DNA of 45,078 nt from an uncultured Bacilli bacterium (GTDB lineage: Bacteria; Bacillota_I; Bacilli_A; RF39; UBA660). A program made the translations under genes and the position numbers. This document shows, piece by piece, positions 1-9,076 of the stretch. The stretch's first letter is position 1. Each line of letters begins with the position of its first letter. The notes under the pieces are model-generated. The model was not told the DNA's origin, made no database searches, and saw only the letters and a program-made list of their open reading frames with translations. Where the stretch lies: positions 1-45,078 of the forward strand of contig CANQYO010000004.1 in assembly GCA_947628095.1 (NCBI GenBank), in the 5' to 3' direction.

Positions 1-156
1 ATGGAAAGAAATAATAATACTTGTAAGTTAATTAAAAGAATTGCTTTTGGCTATAAAAATTTTAATAATTTTAAAGCCAAAATTTTGATAATTACCAATA
101 TTTTTAGAAATTCTAAAAAAGTGATGAATTTTACTTCATCACCCCTTAATGTTTAA
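1..156 (+). CDS. ISL3-family transposase, C-terminal end (partial)
   Basis: The reading frame is open from the window edge to TAA at 154-156, giving 51 codons. It contains LIKRIAFGYKNFNNFKAKIL, which matches the conserved C-terminal motif of ISL3-type DDE transposases (NN-x-K-x-IKR-x-AFGY-x-NF-x-NF). The catalytic region would lie to the left of the window, so I cannot say whether the element is intact. The ATG at position 1 is probably an internal Met. The last codons run through the hairpin that also ends the convergent rny gene, so the element or its remnant abuts rny directly. No terminal inverted repeat is recognisable here. Confidence 0.7.
   Translation: MERNNNTCKLIKRIAFGYKNFNNFKAKILIITNIFRNSKKVMNFTSSPLNV
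115..142 (-). terminator. Intrinsic terminator of rny
   Basis: An 8-bp stem (GTGATGAA/TTCATCAC, 121-128 with 135-142) is followed on the minus strand by six Ts (120-115). It lies 56 bases after the rny stop and inside the end of the convergent transposase frame. Confidence 0.75.
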
Positions 157-197
157 GAACCAAATTAAAAACGAGTTTTTGAATTAATAAAATTAAT

Positions 198-1751
198 TTA
201 TCTTGCTTCTTCTTGAGCCCTTACTTCTCTTATAACTGTTACTTTAATAGTGCCAGGGTATTGCATTTCTTTTTCAATTTTTTCTTTTACTTCTCTTGCA
301 ATTTTATAACTTTCTAAATCGCCTACTTCTTCTGGTTTTACAATTACACGAAGTTCACGACCAGCTTGAACAGCAAATGTTTTATCAATTCCCTCAATTC
401 CATCTGTTACTTTTTCAAGTTGTTCTAGACGTTTTAAGTAATTTTCAAGAGAATCATTTCTAGCTCCTGGACGAGATGCTGATAAAGAATCACAGATTGC
501 AACGATAGTTGATATAACACTTGTTGGAGCAGTATCTCCATGATGAGAAGCAATAGCATTAATAACTTCTTCTGGTTCATGATATTTTTTAGCAATATCA
601 ACACCTATTTCAACATGGCTTCCTTCTATTTCATGGTCAATTGCTTTTCCAATATCATGTAAAAGTCCAGCACGTTTTGCCATCATTACATTTTCTCCAA
701 GTTCTCCAGCCAATATTCCAGATAATTCTGATACTTCAATTGAATGTGTTAAAGCATTTTGACCATAACTAGTTCTAAAATGTAACTTACCAATAATAGC
801 TATCAATTTAGGGTCAACTTTCGTTATTCCTAATCTAATTAAAGCATTATTTCCATATTCAATTATTTTTTCATTCATTTCTTTGCTAGTTTTATCATAC
901 AATTCTTCAATTCTTGTAGGGTAAATTCGACCATCTTTAATCAAAGTTTCAAGCGTAATTCTTGCTATTTCTCTTCTTAAAGGGTCAAAGCTTGATAAAA
1001 CAACCGCTTCTGGGGTATCATCAATTATTAAATCAACACCGGTGATTGCTTCAATCGTTCGAATATTTCGTCCTTCTCTTCCAATAATACGCCCTTTCAT
1101 TTCATCATTTGGCAAGCTAACAACTGTAACTGTTTGCTCTTCAGAAACATCTGAGGCATATCTTTGCATTGCTAAAACTAACATTTCACGAGCTTTTTTA
1201 TCACACTCTAATTTAGTTTCATTTTCACGTTCTTTAATATAATTAGCAATTTCTAAGTCCATAGACTCCTTAACTTTTTCCATTACTAATTTTTTAGCTT
1301 CTTCACGTGAAACTCCAGATAATTCTTGTAAAATCTTAATTTGTTCATTTTTAATATCATCAATTTTTGCTTGACTTTCTAAAATAGCTGCTTGCTTAGA
1401 AGCTAGTTTAGCCTCGCGTTCATCCAAAGCTTCTTCTCTTTTTTGAAACATTAAATCACGTTTATCCATGTTGCTTTCTCTTTGGGTTAAACGATTTTCG
1501 GCTTCTTTTATTTCTTGTTTTTTTTCTTTAATCTCATGTTCAGTGTCCATTTTAAGCCTATGTAATTCTTCTTTGGTTTCTAAAATTGAATCACGTTTAA
1601 TTTTATCGGCTTCTTTTTTTGTAGTTTCTAAAAGTTCTTGACTTTTTTTATTAACAACATTACCTCTTACAGCATTGATAATGATAACAAGTACTGCTCC
1701 TACAACTATTCCAACTAAAGTAAGCAAAACGAGAATAATTATGTTATCCAT
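198..1751 (-). CDS. rny: Ribonuclease Y
   Basis: Membrane-anchored endoribonuclease that starts decay of many mRNAs in Firmicutes. The 517-residue product has the family's usual length and domain order: an N-terminal membrane helix (about 3-28), a long charged coiled coil (about 35-190), a KH domain with [12 protein letters not shown] at about 220, and an HD phosphohydrolase domain with LLHDIGKA, metal-binding His-Asp at about 365. I chose the ATG at 1751 because AAGGAAGG lies just upstream. The frame is open 17 codons further, but that extension has no ribosome site and lies in the leader. The gene is monocistronic, with its own promoter about 120 nt upstream and a terminator at 115-142. Confidence 0.96.
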   Translation of the reverse strand: MDNIIILVLLTLVGIVVGAVLVIIINAVRGNVVNKKSQELLETTKKEADKIKRDSILETKEELHRLKMDTEHEIKEKKQEIKEAENRLTQRESNMDKRDLMFQKREEALDEREAKLASKQAAILESQAKIDDIKNEQIKILQELSGVSREEAKKLVMEKVKESMDLEIANYIKERENETKLECDKKAREMLVLAMQRYASDVSEEQTVTVVSLPNDEMKGRIIGREGRNIRTIEAITGVDLIIDDTPEAVVLSSFDPLRREIARITLETLIKDGRIYPTRIEELYDKTSKEMNEKIIEYGNNALIRLGITKVDPKLIAIIGKLHFRTSYGQNALTHSIEVSELSGILAGELGENVMMAKRAGLLHDIGKAIDHEIEGSHVEIGVDIAKKYHEPEEVINAIASHHGDTAPTSVISTIVAICDSLSASRPGARNDSLENYLKRLEQLEKVTDGIEGIDKTFAVQAGRELRVIVKPEEVGDLESYKIAREVKEKIEKEMQYPGTIKVTVIREVRAQEEAR

Positions 1752-1877
1752 TTTCCTTCCTTTTCTAGTATTATTTAAAATCACCGTAATACTTCGGCTC
1801 AATACTATGTCTTAAAAAATCTATCTTAATTTATTTAAAATTATATATAAGTAATATAAAACATAACATCTAACTTA

Positions 1878-1906
1878 ATTGTAATTTTTTTTTATTTTAA
1901 TGTCAA
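1878..1906 (-). promoter_or_regulatory. Promoter of rny
   Basis: TTGACA (1906-1901), a 17-base spacer and TACAAT (1883-1878) form a near-consensus housekeeping promoter. It predicts a leader of about 120 nt before the rny start. The 1752-2110 gap otherwise holds the recU promoter and two TTGACATTT copies 11 bp apart (from 1980 and 1991) that I cannot assign. Confidence 0.7.
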
Positions 1907-2064
1907 CCCTTTTGTTTAGTTATTAATTATTAACATAATTTCTTTTTATCTACCAATATAGTTTAAAAGTGTTTAAAGTTTGACATTTATTTGACATTTT
2001 AAAATTAGATTTTCAACATTTAGAAATATATTTACATAAAAAAGCAAATTCAAAATAAATTTAG

Positions 2065-2093
2065 TGGAAAAATGATAAAAAATATAGTATAAT
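2065..2093 (+). promoter_or_regulatory. Promoter of recU-ponA
   Basis: TGGAAA (2065-2070), 17 bases, then a perfect TATAAT (2088-2093). Transcription would start near 2100, so the ATG at 2099 is not the translation start. The leader is only about 10 nt and begins with the GGGTGA ribosome site. Confidence 0.65.
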
Positions 2094-2110
2094 TTACTAT
2101 GGGTGATAAA

Positions 2111-2680
2111 ATGAATTATCCAAATGGCATTAAAAGAAAACAAGAGGAAAAAATTATTACCTATAAAAATCGTGGAATGACTTTAGAAAATGACTTAAAT
2201 ATAACAAATCAATACTATATTGAAAATGATATTGCATACATTTATAAAAAACCTACTCCCATTAAAGTTGTTAAAGCCGAATATAATAATAAAGGTTATA
2301 GAGTTATAAAAGAAGCTTATTATAGTGAGCCATCAACAACTGATTATAATGGTATATATAAAGGTTTTTATATTGATTATGAAGCAAAGGAAACTAAAAA
2401 TAAAACTTATTTTCCAATTGCCAATATTCACAAACATCAAATAACTCATCTAAGACATATTGAAAAAGAAAAAGGTATCTGTTTTTTAATTATTAGATTT
2501 ACAAGTCTTAATAAAACTTTTCTATTAACAGCAAGCAGTTTTTTAAATTATCTTGATATTACAAAGAAAAGTACATTACCACTTAAATTTATTGAAGAAA
2601 ATGGTTTTTTAATAAAAAATAAATTGTTAAAAAGAGTTGACTATTTAGAAATCGTTGATAAGATATGGAGGTTATCATGA
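2111..2680 (+). CDS. recU: Holliday junction resolvase RecU
   Basis: Cleaves Holliday junctions during recombination and chromosome segregation in Firmicutes. The 189-residue protein carries the family signatures in order: MNYPNG at the N-terminus, NRGMTLENDLN, KKPTPIKVV, the nuclease stretch STTDYNGIYKGFYIDYEAKE (acidic metal ligands and Lys), and the HQITHLRHIEKEKGICF region. Start chosen at 2111 behind GGGTGA, because the in-frame ATG at 2099 lies at the predicted transcription start. The stop codon overlaps the ponA start (ATGA at 2677-2680), implying translational coupling. recU followed by a class A PBP is the order known from Bacillus subtilis. Confidence 0.95.
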   Translation: MNYPNGIKRKQEEKIITYKNRGMTLENDLNITNQYYIENDIAYIYKKPTPIKVVKAEYNNKGYRVIKEAYYSEPSTTDYNGIYKGFYIDYEAKETKNKTYFPIANIHKHQITHLRHIEKEKGICFLIIRFTSLNKTFLLTASSFLNYLDITKKSTLPLKFIEENGFLIKNKLLKRVDYLEIVDKIWRLS

Positions 2681-5511
2681 AAAATAAAAAAGAAAATGAA
2701 CTTAAGAAAAAGACCAAAAATAATAAAACTAATGTGAATAATAATACAACTCATTTCAAAGAATTAAAATTACGAAAGGGATTATTAATTAGCATTGCTA
2801 TTATTGTTATAATGTCCCTTATTGTTTATTTATTATTTGGAATGGAATTTGCAATTGTAACAGCAGTTGGAATTACTATTATTCTAATTTTTGCTAGATT
2901 ACTTGATAGTAAACGAAGTAAAAAAAAGCAAAGGAAAATTGCAAAAGTATTTTTAATAATTTTTCTTACAATTGCAATCATTGGTATGTTAGGAATTGGA
3001 GCCTTTTTAGTTTATGTTGTTGTAACAGCTCCTAAATTTAATCCCGAGCAATTAAAGGAAAAGCCATCAACTATTCTTTTGGATAGTGAAGGAAAAGAAT
3101 TTGCTAAACTTGGTAGTCAATTAAGAGAAAATATTGAATTTGAAGATTTACCTGAAGTATTTGTTGATGCTTTAATTGCAACAGAAGATTCAAGATTTTT
3201 CCAACATAATGGACTTGACCTTGCTAGATTCTCAAAAGCTGCTATTGGACAATTACTTGGTAAAGACGATGCTGGTGGTGGTTCTACTTTATCAATGCAA
3301 GTTATTAAAATAAATTTCACTGACGATGTTGCAACAGGAATCAAAGGTTTAATTCGTAAATTTACTGATATTTATCTTGCTGTTTTTAAACTTGAAAAAA
3401 ATTATACTAAAGAGCAAATAATTGAGTTTTATATCAATAATAATAACTTAGGTGGAGCTTGGGGTGTTGAAGCAGCTTCTAAATATTATTTTAATAAATC
3501 TGCTTCCGAATTAAATTTAGCTGAAGCTTCTCTACTTGCCGGTATGTATAAAGCTCCAGAATATTATAACCCATACAAAAGTCCTGAAAATGCTGCAGCT
3601 AGACGTAAAACTGTTTTAAATTTAATGGTTCGTCATGGTTACATTACAAGAGAAGAAGCTGATTTAGCTGATAGTATTCCTGTTGAATCATTGTTAACCC
3701 AAACAAATTCTAATCAAAATGCATATCAAGGTTATATAGATACTCTATGTGAAGAAATTCAAGAAAAATATGGTTTAAATCCACGTACTACTTCAATGAT
3801 TGTTTACACTAACATGAATCGTCAAAAACAAGATGCTTTAAATGATGTTGCTAATGGTAAAACATATACTTGGATTAATGAATATGTTCAGACTGGAATT
3901 GTTGTTGTAGATTCAGCAACTGGTAAAGTTGAAGCTTTAATTCCTGGTCGTAATCTTCCTAATATAATAGATGGTTATAACTACGCAACTGATATTAATG
4001 CTCAAATTGGTTCAACTGCAAAACCTCTATTCGATTATGGTCCTGGTATTGAATATAATAACTGGTCTACTTATACATTATTTGATGATAGTCCTACAAC
4101 TTATGCAAGTGGACAACCAATAAGAAACTATGATAGTAGCTATAAAGGTCTTATAACTTTAAGATATGCTCTATCAGATTCACGAAATGTTCCAGCTTTA
4201 AAAGCTTTTAGACAAGTTGATAAAAAGAAAATAATTGAACTTGTAACAAGTGTTGGTATAACTCCTGAAATAAGTGGTAATACACTTCATGAAGCACATG
4301 CAATTGGTTCATTTAATGGTTCTAACCCTATTGAAATGGCTGGAGCTTATCAAATATTCTCAAATGGTGGAAAATATACTAAACCTTATCTAGCATCAAA
4401 GATTGTTCTTCGTTTATCTGGTGAAGAAATTAATGCTGATGTTGAAACTAAGCAAGTAATAAGTGATTCTACTTCTTACATGATAGCTGACGTTTTAAAA
4501 GGTGTTGTTACTAATAGAATGCGTAATTTCAAATATCATATAACTGATAATTTCTCAGTAAAAACTGGTACAACAAACTATCCAAGTAATACTTGGGACA
4601 CATATAAAGGTCTTGCCTGGGATGCTATTCCTTCCGTTTGGATTATAGGCTTTACAACTAAAACTGTTGTTTCCATTTGGTATGGTTATGAAAAACTTGA
4701 CCCAGAACATTTAGATAGAGTCCTACATTGGAATCCAGCAATTCAACAAAGAGAAAATTTATTTAATGCAGTTGCTAATGCGGTATTTAATCATGATGGA
4801 AGTGATTTTGAAATGCCAAGTAGTGTTGTAAAAGTTGGTGTTGAAGCTGGTACTAATCCACCAAAACTTCCAAGTGCTAATACTCCAAGTAATAAAATTG
4901 TCTACGAATTATTTAAAAAAGGTACTGAGCCTACAGAAGTATCAACTAATTATTCTCAATTAGATGCTCCTACTAATTTCAGTATTAATTATAACAATAA
5001 TAAAGTTACTCTAACTTGGAATAAAGTTAAAGATGCAGGTTATTTAGCTGATGGAACTTTAGGTTACTATATTTACTTTAATGATAAACAAATTGCCTTT
5101 ACAACTGATACAAGCTATGTAATTGATAATTTATCTTCTTATCTCGGAACATACTCGATTAGAACTGGTTATAAAGATACAACTAATAGTATGTCAAAGG
5201 CTGTTAGTAAAACTTTAGGTGATACTGCTTCATATAAACTAAGTATAAAAAATAGTAATACAACATATATTAACGTTGGTGAAGGAATTGATAAAACTTT
5301 ATATGATGGCAGCTTAGTACAATTAACTGAAAATGGTAAAGCTATTAGTAATGTTAAATCGTATTTAAAAATTGTTATTACTAACTCAAGTGGGGAAGTT
5401 GTTAGTTCAATAAATAGTAATGCTGCTGAAACTTACACCGTTACTTATACAGTTGATTATAATGGTTACAGTGATTCAGTAAGTAATAGAATTACAATTA
5501 GAGAAAGTTAA
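2677..5511 (+). CDS. ponA: Bifunctional penicillin-binding protein 1A
   Basis: Class A PBP that polymerises and cross-links peptidoglycan at the outer membrane face (944 residues). The Lys-rich cytoplasmic head is followed by hydrophobic segments at about 35-53, 56-74 and 90-118. The GT51 glycosyltransferase has ALIATEDSRFF (Glu170) and GGGSTLSMQ. The transpeptidase triad is S446-TAK, S502-RN and K629-TG. A fibronectin-III-like domain (about 765-850) and a further beta-rich domain close the C-terminus. Most class A PBPs have one membrane helix, so two additional ones are unusual. The start at 2677 has GGAGG six bases upstream. It is cotranscribed with recU and ends at the terminator at 5544. 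Confidence 0.94.
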   Translation: MKNKKENELKKKTKNNKTNVNNNTTHFKELKLRKGLLISIAIIVIMSLIVYLLFGMEFAIVTAVGITIILIFARLLDSKRSKKKQRKIAKVFLIIFLTIAIIGMLGIGAFLVYVVVTAPKFNPEQLKEKPSTILLDSEGKEFAKLGSQLRENIEFEDLPEVFVDALIATEDSRFFQHNGLDLARFSKAAIGQLLGKDDAGGGSTLSMQVIKINFTDDVATGIKGLIRKFTDIYLAVFKLEKNYTKEQIIEFYINNNNLGGAWGVEAASKYYFNKSASELNLAEASLLAGMYKAPEYYNPYKSPENAAARRKTVLNLMVRHGYITREEADLADSIPVESLLTQTNSNQNAYQGYIDTLCEEIQEKYGLNPRTTSMIVYTNMNRQKQDALNDVANGKTYTWINEYVQTGIVVVDSATGKVEALIPGRNLPNIIDGYNYATDINAQIGSTAKPLFDYGPGIEYNNWSTYTLFDDSPTTYASGQPIRNYDSSYKGLITLRYALSDSRNVPALKAFRQVDKKKIIELVTSVGITPEISGNTLHEAHAIGSFNGSNPIEMAGAYQIFSNGGKYTKPYLASKIVLRLSGEEINADVETKQVISDSTSYMIADVLKGVVTNRMRNFKYHITDNFSVKTGTTNYPSNTWDTYKGLAWDAIPSVWIIGFTTKTVVSIWYGYEKLDPEHLDRVLHWNPAIQQRENLFNAVANAVFNHDGSDFEMPSSVVKVGVEAGTNPPKLPSANTPSNKIVYELFKKGTEPTEVSTNYSQLDAPTNFSINYNNNKVTLTWNKVKDAGYLADGTLGYYIYFNDKQIAFTTDTSYVIDNLSSYLGTYSIRTGYKDTTNSMSKAVSKTLGDTASYKLSIKNSNTTYINVGEGIDKTLYDGSLVQLTENGKAISNVKSYLKIVITNSSGEVVSSINSNAAETYTVTYTVDYNGYSDSVSNRITIRES

Positions 5512-5543
5512 AACAGTAATAATAAAAATTAAAACAAATAAAA

Positions 5544-5579
5544 AGAAAGTTTAAATAATAAATTAAGCTTTCTTTTTTA
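5544..5579. terminator. Bidirectional terminator between ponA and rbgA
   Basis: An 11-bp stem (AGAAAGTTTAA at 5544-5554 with TTAAGCTTTCT at 5563-5573, one G-T pair) has T-runs on both strands, so it serves the two convergent genes. Confidence 0.85.
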
Positions 5580-5584
5580 TTCAT

Positions 5585-6442
5585 TTAATCAAATGTTATA
5601 TTTTTAATTCTTCCTTCTTTTAAATCATTTATGATAATAGTATAAACTTTATTATAATCAATTATGCCACCCTTTTTTAAAGAATTAGTATTGTTAGCAA
5701 TTTGTTTGAAAATATCTTCTAAATTAAATTCTTCTGTATTTAATTTATATCTTTCTTTTAAAATATTATTATAGTTTTTATATAAATAAGTTATTATATA
5801 ACTAGCCACTTCTTCTTTATCAAGAATATCTTCATTAATTGAGGTTAAACTAGCTAAATTTAGTCCCACTTCTCTAGATTCAATTTTAGGATATAAAATT
5901 CCTGGAGTATCCATAAGTTCAATAGTATTATCAACTCGAATCCAACTTATTCCTTTAGTAACTCCTGCTCTATTTCCAGTCTTCAAAGCATTTTTTTTGC
6001 TTATTCTATTGATTAATGTACTTTTTCCAACATTTGGTGCTCCAATTACCATTGCTCTAAATAAACGTGGTTTCAAGCCTTTTTTCTTTCTTGTATCATT
6101 TATATCTTTTAATATTTCATTTGTTAAATCTATTAAACAACTAATATCATTTTGTTTACCATTTTTTAAGTCATATACTAAAACTGGAAATTGTTTTTTA
6201 TATTCTTCTATATATTTGTCAGTTTTTTTCTTATCACATAAATCATATTTAGTAATAATTACTATTCTTTTTTTGTCTTTTATTAAATTATCAATATCTA
6301 TTATTTTAGAAGAAATTGGCATTCTTGCATCAATTACTTCATAAATAATATCAATCAAAGATAACTTTTCACTTATTTCTCTTTTAGTCTTTTGCATATG
6401 ACCTGGAAACCAGTTAATGTTTGTTTTATTTTCATTATTCAT
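5585..6442 (-). CDS. rbgA: Ribosome biogenesis GTPase RbgA (YlqF)
   Basis: Circularly permuted GTPase required for late 50S subunit assembly. It has the permuted motif order: G4-type TKYDL near residue 65, then the P-loop GAPNVGKST, then G3 DTPGI. The N-terminal NWFPGHMQKTKREI is diagnostic of the YlqF family. The ATG at 6442 lies behind GGTGAT. An upstream in-frame GTG at 6454 is less likely because it precedes that site. It overlaps the end of rhuM by 8 nt and is probably read through from it. In B. subtilis it neighbours rplS, lepB and rnhB, which are elsewhere in this window. Confidence 0.94.
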   Translation of the reverse strand: MNNENKTNINWFPGHMQKTKREISEKLSLIDIIYEVIDARMPISSKIIDIDNLIKDKKRIVIITKYDLCDKKKTDKYIEEYKKQFPVLVYDLKNGKQNDISCLIDLTNEILKDINDTRKKKGLKPRLFRAMVIGAPNVGKSTLINRISKKNALKTGNRAGVTKGISWIRVDNTIELMDTPGILYPKIESREVGLNLASLTSINEDILDKEEVASYIITYLYKNYNNILKERYKLNTEEFNLEDIFKQIANNTNSLKKGGIIDYNKVYTIIINDLKEGRIKNITFD

Positions 6443-7481
6443 TTTTATCACCACTATCTTTACTTTCTTTTAGATATTTATTGTAAAATTCATCCATCGA
6501 AGATATATATTTTTGATCTTGAATTACTCTATATTTCTCATATTCACTCTCAGCTTTATCTACTGCTTCTTTATGAGTGATTTTACCAGAATGTGTCAAA
6601 ATATTTTTTTCTCTAAATTTTAATAATTTATCCGTTGTGTTTATCCAATCCTTCATATTCATCACTTTATGTTCATAAGCCATATCTTCAGCATAATCCA
6701 AAAATGCTATCGTCAAACGATTTAATTTATTTAATTCATCTTCGTTTAAATAGTTTTTAGCTATAGAAACATCGTATTTATATATTAAACCATCAGGACT
6801 ATTTTTCCAATTCGTAAGTCCCATATTTTCCATATTAGCATTCGCTCTTGTATAGATTAATTCAGCAGCAGTATGTCCCGTTATCGCATAATGCAATTTG
6901 TTTTGTACGACTTTAAAAAATGTATAGGCTTCCTCTGTCTTAGGATTATAATCAGATGCTGTTGCAATGAATAAATCAGTAATTTTTTGATAAGACATTC
7001 TTTCACTTACTCTAATAGTTTTAATTCTTTCTAATAATTCATCAAAGTATTGCACACTAAATTTATTTCCACTTATAAATCTTTCATCATTTAAAGCAAA
7101 CCCTTTTATCATATATTCTTTTAGTATTTTAGTTGCCCAAATTCTAAATTCAGTTGCTTTTTTAGAATTAACTCGATAACCTACTGCAATTATAGCATCA
7201 AGATTATAAATCTTAACTTCATTTGTTTGTGTTTTTTCTTTAATTGCTCCGTGTTGAGTGGTATTTTCCATTTTGGAAACAACCATACTTTCATTTAATT
7301 CTTCTTCATCAAATATATTTCTCAAATGTTTTGAAATTGCTGGTACGCCAACATCAAAAACTTTAGACATTCCTTTTTGAGTAAGCCATAGAGTTTCATC
7401 TTTATAAATTGCATCAACAACTATATTGCCATTTTTATCTTTATAGATTAATAAATTATTTTGTTCTTCTAATTTGTTCAT
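6435..7481 (-). CDS. RhuM-family protein
   Basis: The 348-residue product belongs to the 'virulence protein RhuM' family, named from a Salmonella pathogenicity island. Its biochemical role is not established. The N-terminus has a helix-turn-helix-like stretch (LWLTQKGMSKVFDVGVPAIS), followed by the family core with NLDAIIAVGYRVNSKKATEF and FRIWATKILKEYMIKGF. Members are often found beside restriction-modification genes, but none is present here. AAAGGAG precedes the ATG at 7481. The stop lies inside the start region of rbgA (8-nt overlap), so an accessory gene sits directly upstream of a core GTPase. A decayed second copy lies upstream at 7682-7815. Confidence 0.85.
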   Translation of the reverse strand: MNKLEEQNNLLIYKDKNGNIVVDAIYKDETLWLTQKGMSKVFDVGVPAISKHLRNIFDEEELNESMVVSKMENTTQHGAIKEKTQTNEVKIYNLDAIIAVGYRVNSKKATEFRIWATKILKEYMIKGFALNDERFISGNKFSVQYFDELLERIKTIRVSERMSYQKITDLFIATASDYNPKTEEAYTFFKVVQNKLHYAITGHTAAELIYTRANANMENMGLTNWKNSPDGLIYKYDVSIAKNYLNEDELNKLNRLTIAFLDYAEDMAYEHKVMNMKDWINTTDKLLKFREKNILTHSGKITHKEAVDKAESEYEKYRVIQDQKYISSMDEFYNKYLKESKDSGDKNE

Positions 7482-7681
7482 TTTTTTATCTCCTTTGAAT
7501 ATGTTCTTAAATGTCGTAATCACCTTTATAATTCTCATTATAAATAATAACCAAATTGCTATAATCTCGCTAATTTTCCATATTTTTAAACCATTTTGAT
7601 AAAAATTTGAAAGATAAAAAGCAAATGTTCTCCTTTATTTATAAAAGTCTAAAAGTGTTCTTAATTAAATCGTAATCAACC

Positions 7682-7815
7682 AGTTGCCATATTCTAAAAT
7701 GTATTGTTTTTTTAGAATTAACTCAATAACCAACTGCAATTATAGCATCAACAACTATATTACCATCTTTATTTTTATATATTAATAAATTGTTTTGCTC
7801 TTCTAATTTTTTCAT
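7682..7815 (-). pseudogene. Decayed, internally deleted copy of rhuM
   Basis: The frame starts at ATG 7815 behind GGAG and reads MKKLEEQNNLLIYKNKDGN, nearly identical to the start of the intact rhuM. It then jumps from IVVDA to AIIAVGY-stop-VNSKK, which matches a region about 100 codons further into the intact protein. Both breakpoints share TTGATGC, consistent with deletion at a microhomology. An Arg codon (CGA) has become TGA at 7725-7723, and a one-base deletion follows near FRIW. Homology then stops. The 7630-7681 stretch resembles the sequence just upstream of the intact gene (7491-7524), as expected for a tandem duplication that decayed. The rest of 7482-8029 is AT-rich with nothing else recognisable. 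Confidence 0.85.
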
Positions 7816-8029
7816 TATTTCATCTCCAATATATAAATTCTCCTAAATATTAATTATCTAAAAAATATTATCACGAATGTTTTAGAAAATTCTACTCATA
7901 TATAAACACTCTATAAATTTATATAACGCAATTGGTCTTTTTCATTTATGAATAATTACATTATCAACATAATAATTATATCATAGAAAATAAAATTAAC
8001 CCCAAAACATACATTAATTTATTAAAAAA

Positions 8030-8066
8030 AGAAAAAAAGTTTAATCTTTTAAAAAAATTAAACTTT
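8030..8066 (-). terminator. Terminator of the TasA-like/SipW/DUF5305 operon
   Basis: A perfect 10-bp stem (AAAGTTTAAT at 8036-8045 with ATTAAACTTT at 8057-8066) is followed on the minus strand by a long T-run. The stop codon of the last gene lies in the stem. Confidence 0.85.
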
Positions 8067-9062
8067 CAAAGTAAATATATATGCATAATTATCTATAATA
8101 ACATAAAAATTACCTTCTCTATTCTTAATTGCTTCATAAAAAATAATATGTGAATCATGACCATATGCAAGGTCAACTAAATTATCAAAGCTTGAAACAT
8201 TTAAAACTTTAGAACTATCAAAAATTGGCATATTCAATACTTCAATAATGATATCTTGATATTCTCTCAAAAGATTCTTTTTCTTTTTTTCATAAAGACT
8301 TACATAACTTCTTTTCCTATTTAAAAATATAAGAGAAAGTGATACTACAATTAAAAACGTTCCTAGTAAAAAGTTTAAATAACTAAATTCAGAATATAAA
8401 AATTCAAATTCTTTATTATTATTTTTTAGATAATTTTCACTTGCTGAAGTTATATTTTCACCTAAGACAATATCTAACTCAAGGTAATCATATATATTTT
8501 CTTTACCAATATTATACGTAATATTGAATTTAACTTTAAGAAGACAATCACTATTTATATCATATGTTTCTTTAAATTCTTGAACTAAATCATTATAATA
8601 AAGAAAATCAATATCAACTTTTTCTTCTAAATATAACTTTTTATTTTTTATAATTCCCTTCTTATCATTTTTTAAAATAAATTTCCTTGCCCAAATTTCT
8701 TTTTCTACTGTATCTTCAACATTAGCACTAATAGTTGCCTCAATATTATACTTATATTCTAACTCAAAATTATTGTCTTTTATGAAATCATATTTAAAGA
8801 TAATTTTATAATAATCAACTAAGCTTGAAATGTAATGCTTTTCTTTAGTTAAAGTTCTCTCACTATAAAAAGGATTATTTTTTATAGTTACAGAATAATC
8901 AATATTTTTATTAACTTGATAATCATATGATATATTATCAGAATCTTTATTTATAAAACTCAAGATAATAAAAATTAAACCCAATACAAAAATTAAAATA
9001 GCTATCAAAAAAATAAAGTACTCATGTCTTCTTAAATCTGAATTTTTTTTATTTTTTTTCAA
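8058..9062 (-). CDS. DUF5305-like membrane protein
   Basis: A 334-residue protein with two membrane helices: one at about 15-37 (FIFLIAILIFVLGLIFIILS) and one at about 233-250. The roughly 190 residues between them are predicted outside. They are beta-rich and contain a YSVTIKNNPFYSE-type stretch typical of the DUF5305 family, which has no known activity. A cytoplasmic tail of about 80 residues follows. It is the last gene of a three-gene unit, 14 nt after a SipW-type signal peptidase, itself 35 nt after a TasA-like secreted protein. That context suggests a role in export or assembly of surface fibre-like proteins; this is inference. Confidence 0.7.
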   Translation of the reverse strand: MKKNKKNSDLRRHEYFIFLIAILIFVLGLIFIILSFINKDSDNISYDYQVNKNIDYSVTIKNNPFYSERTLTKEKHYISSLVDYYKIIFKYDFIKDNNFELEYKYNIEATISANVEDTVEKEIWARKFILKNDKKGIIKNKKLYLEEKVDIDFLYYNDLVQEFKETYDINSDCLLKVKFNITYNIGKENIYDYLELDIVLGENITSASENYLKNNNKEFEFLYSEFSYLNFLLGTFLIVVSLSLIFLNRKRSYVSLYEKKKKNLLREYQDIIIEVLNMPIFDSSKVLNVSSFDNLVDLAYGHDSHIIFYEAIKNREGNFYVIIDNYAYIFTLKV

Positions 9063-9076
9063 TTAACCATTACTCC

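Noticed and set aside
1042-1242. 66-codon plus-strand frame inside rny
   Set aside because: It lies fully opposite a well-conserved gene, has no ribosome site and no recognisable protein sequence.
1980-1996. Two TTGACATTT copies as -35 boxes of a second recU promoter
   Set aside because: No -10 box lies at a workable distance from either copy.
2665-2676. ATG-like start of ponA four codons upstream (2665)
   Set aside because: It lies before the GGAGG ribosome site; the ATGA overlap with recU at 2677 is the better start.
5997-6580. Plus-strand frames opposite rbgA and the end of rhuM
   Set aside because: No ribosome sites, and the opposite strand encodes clear conserved proteins.
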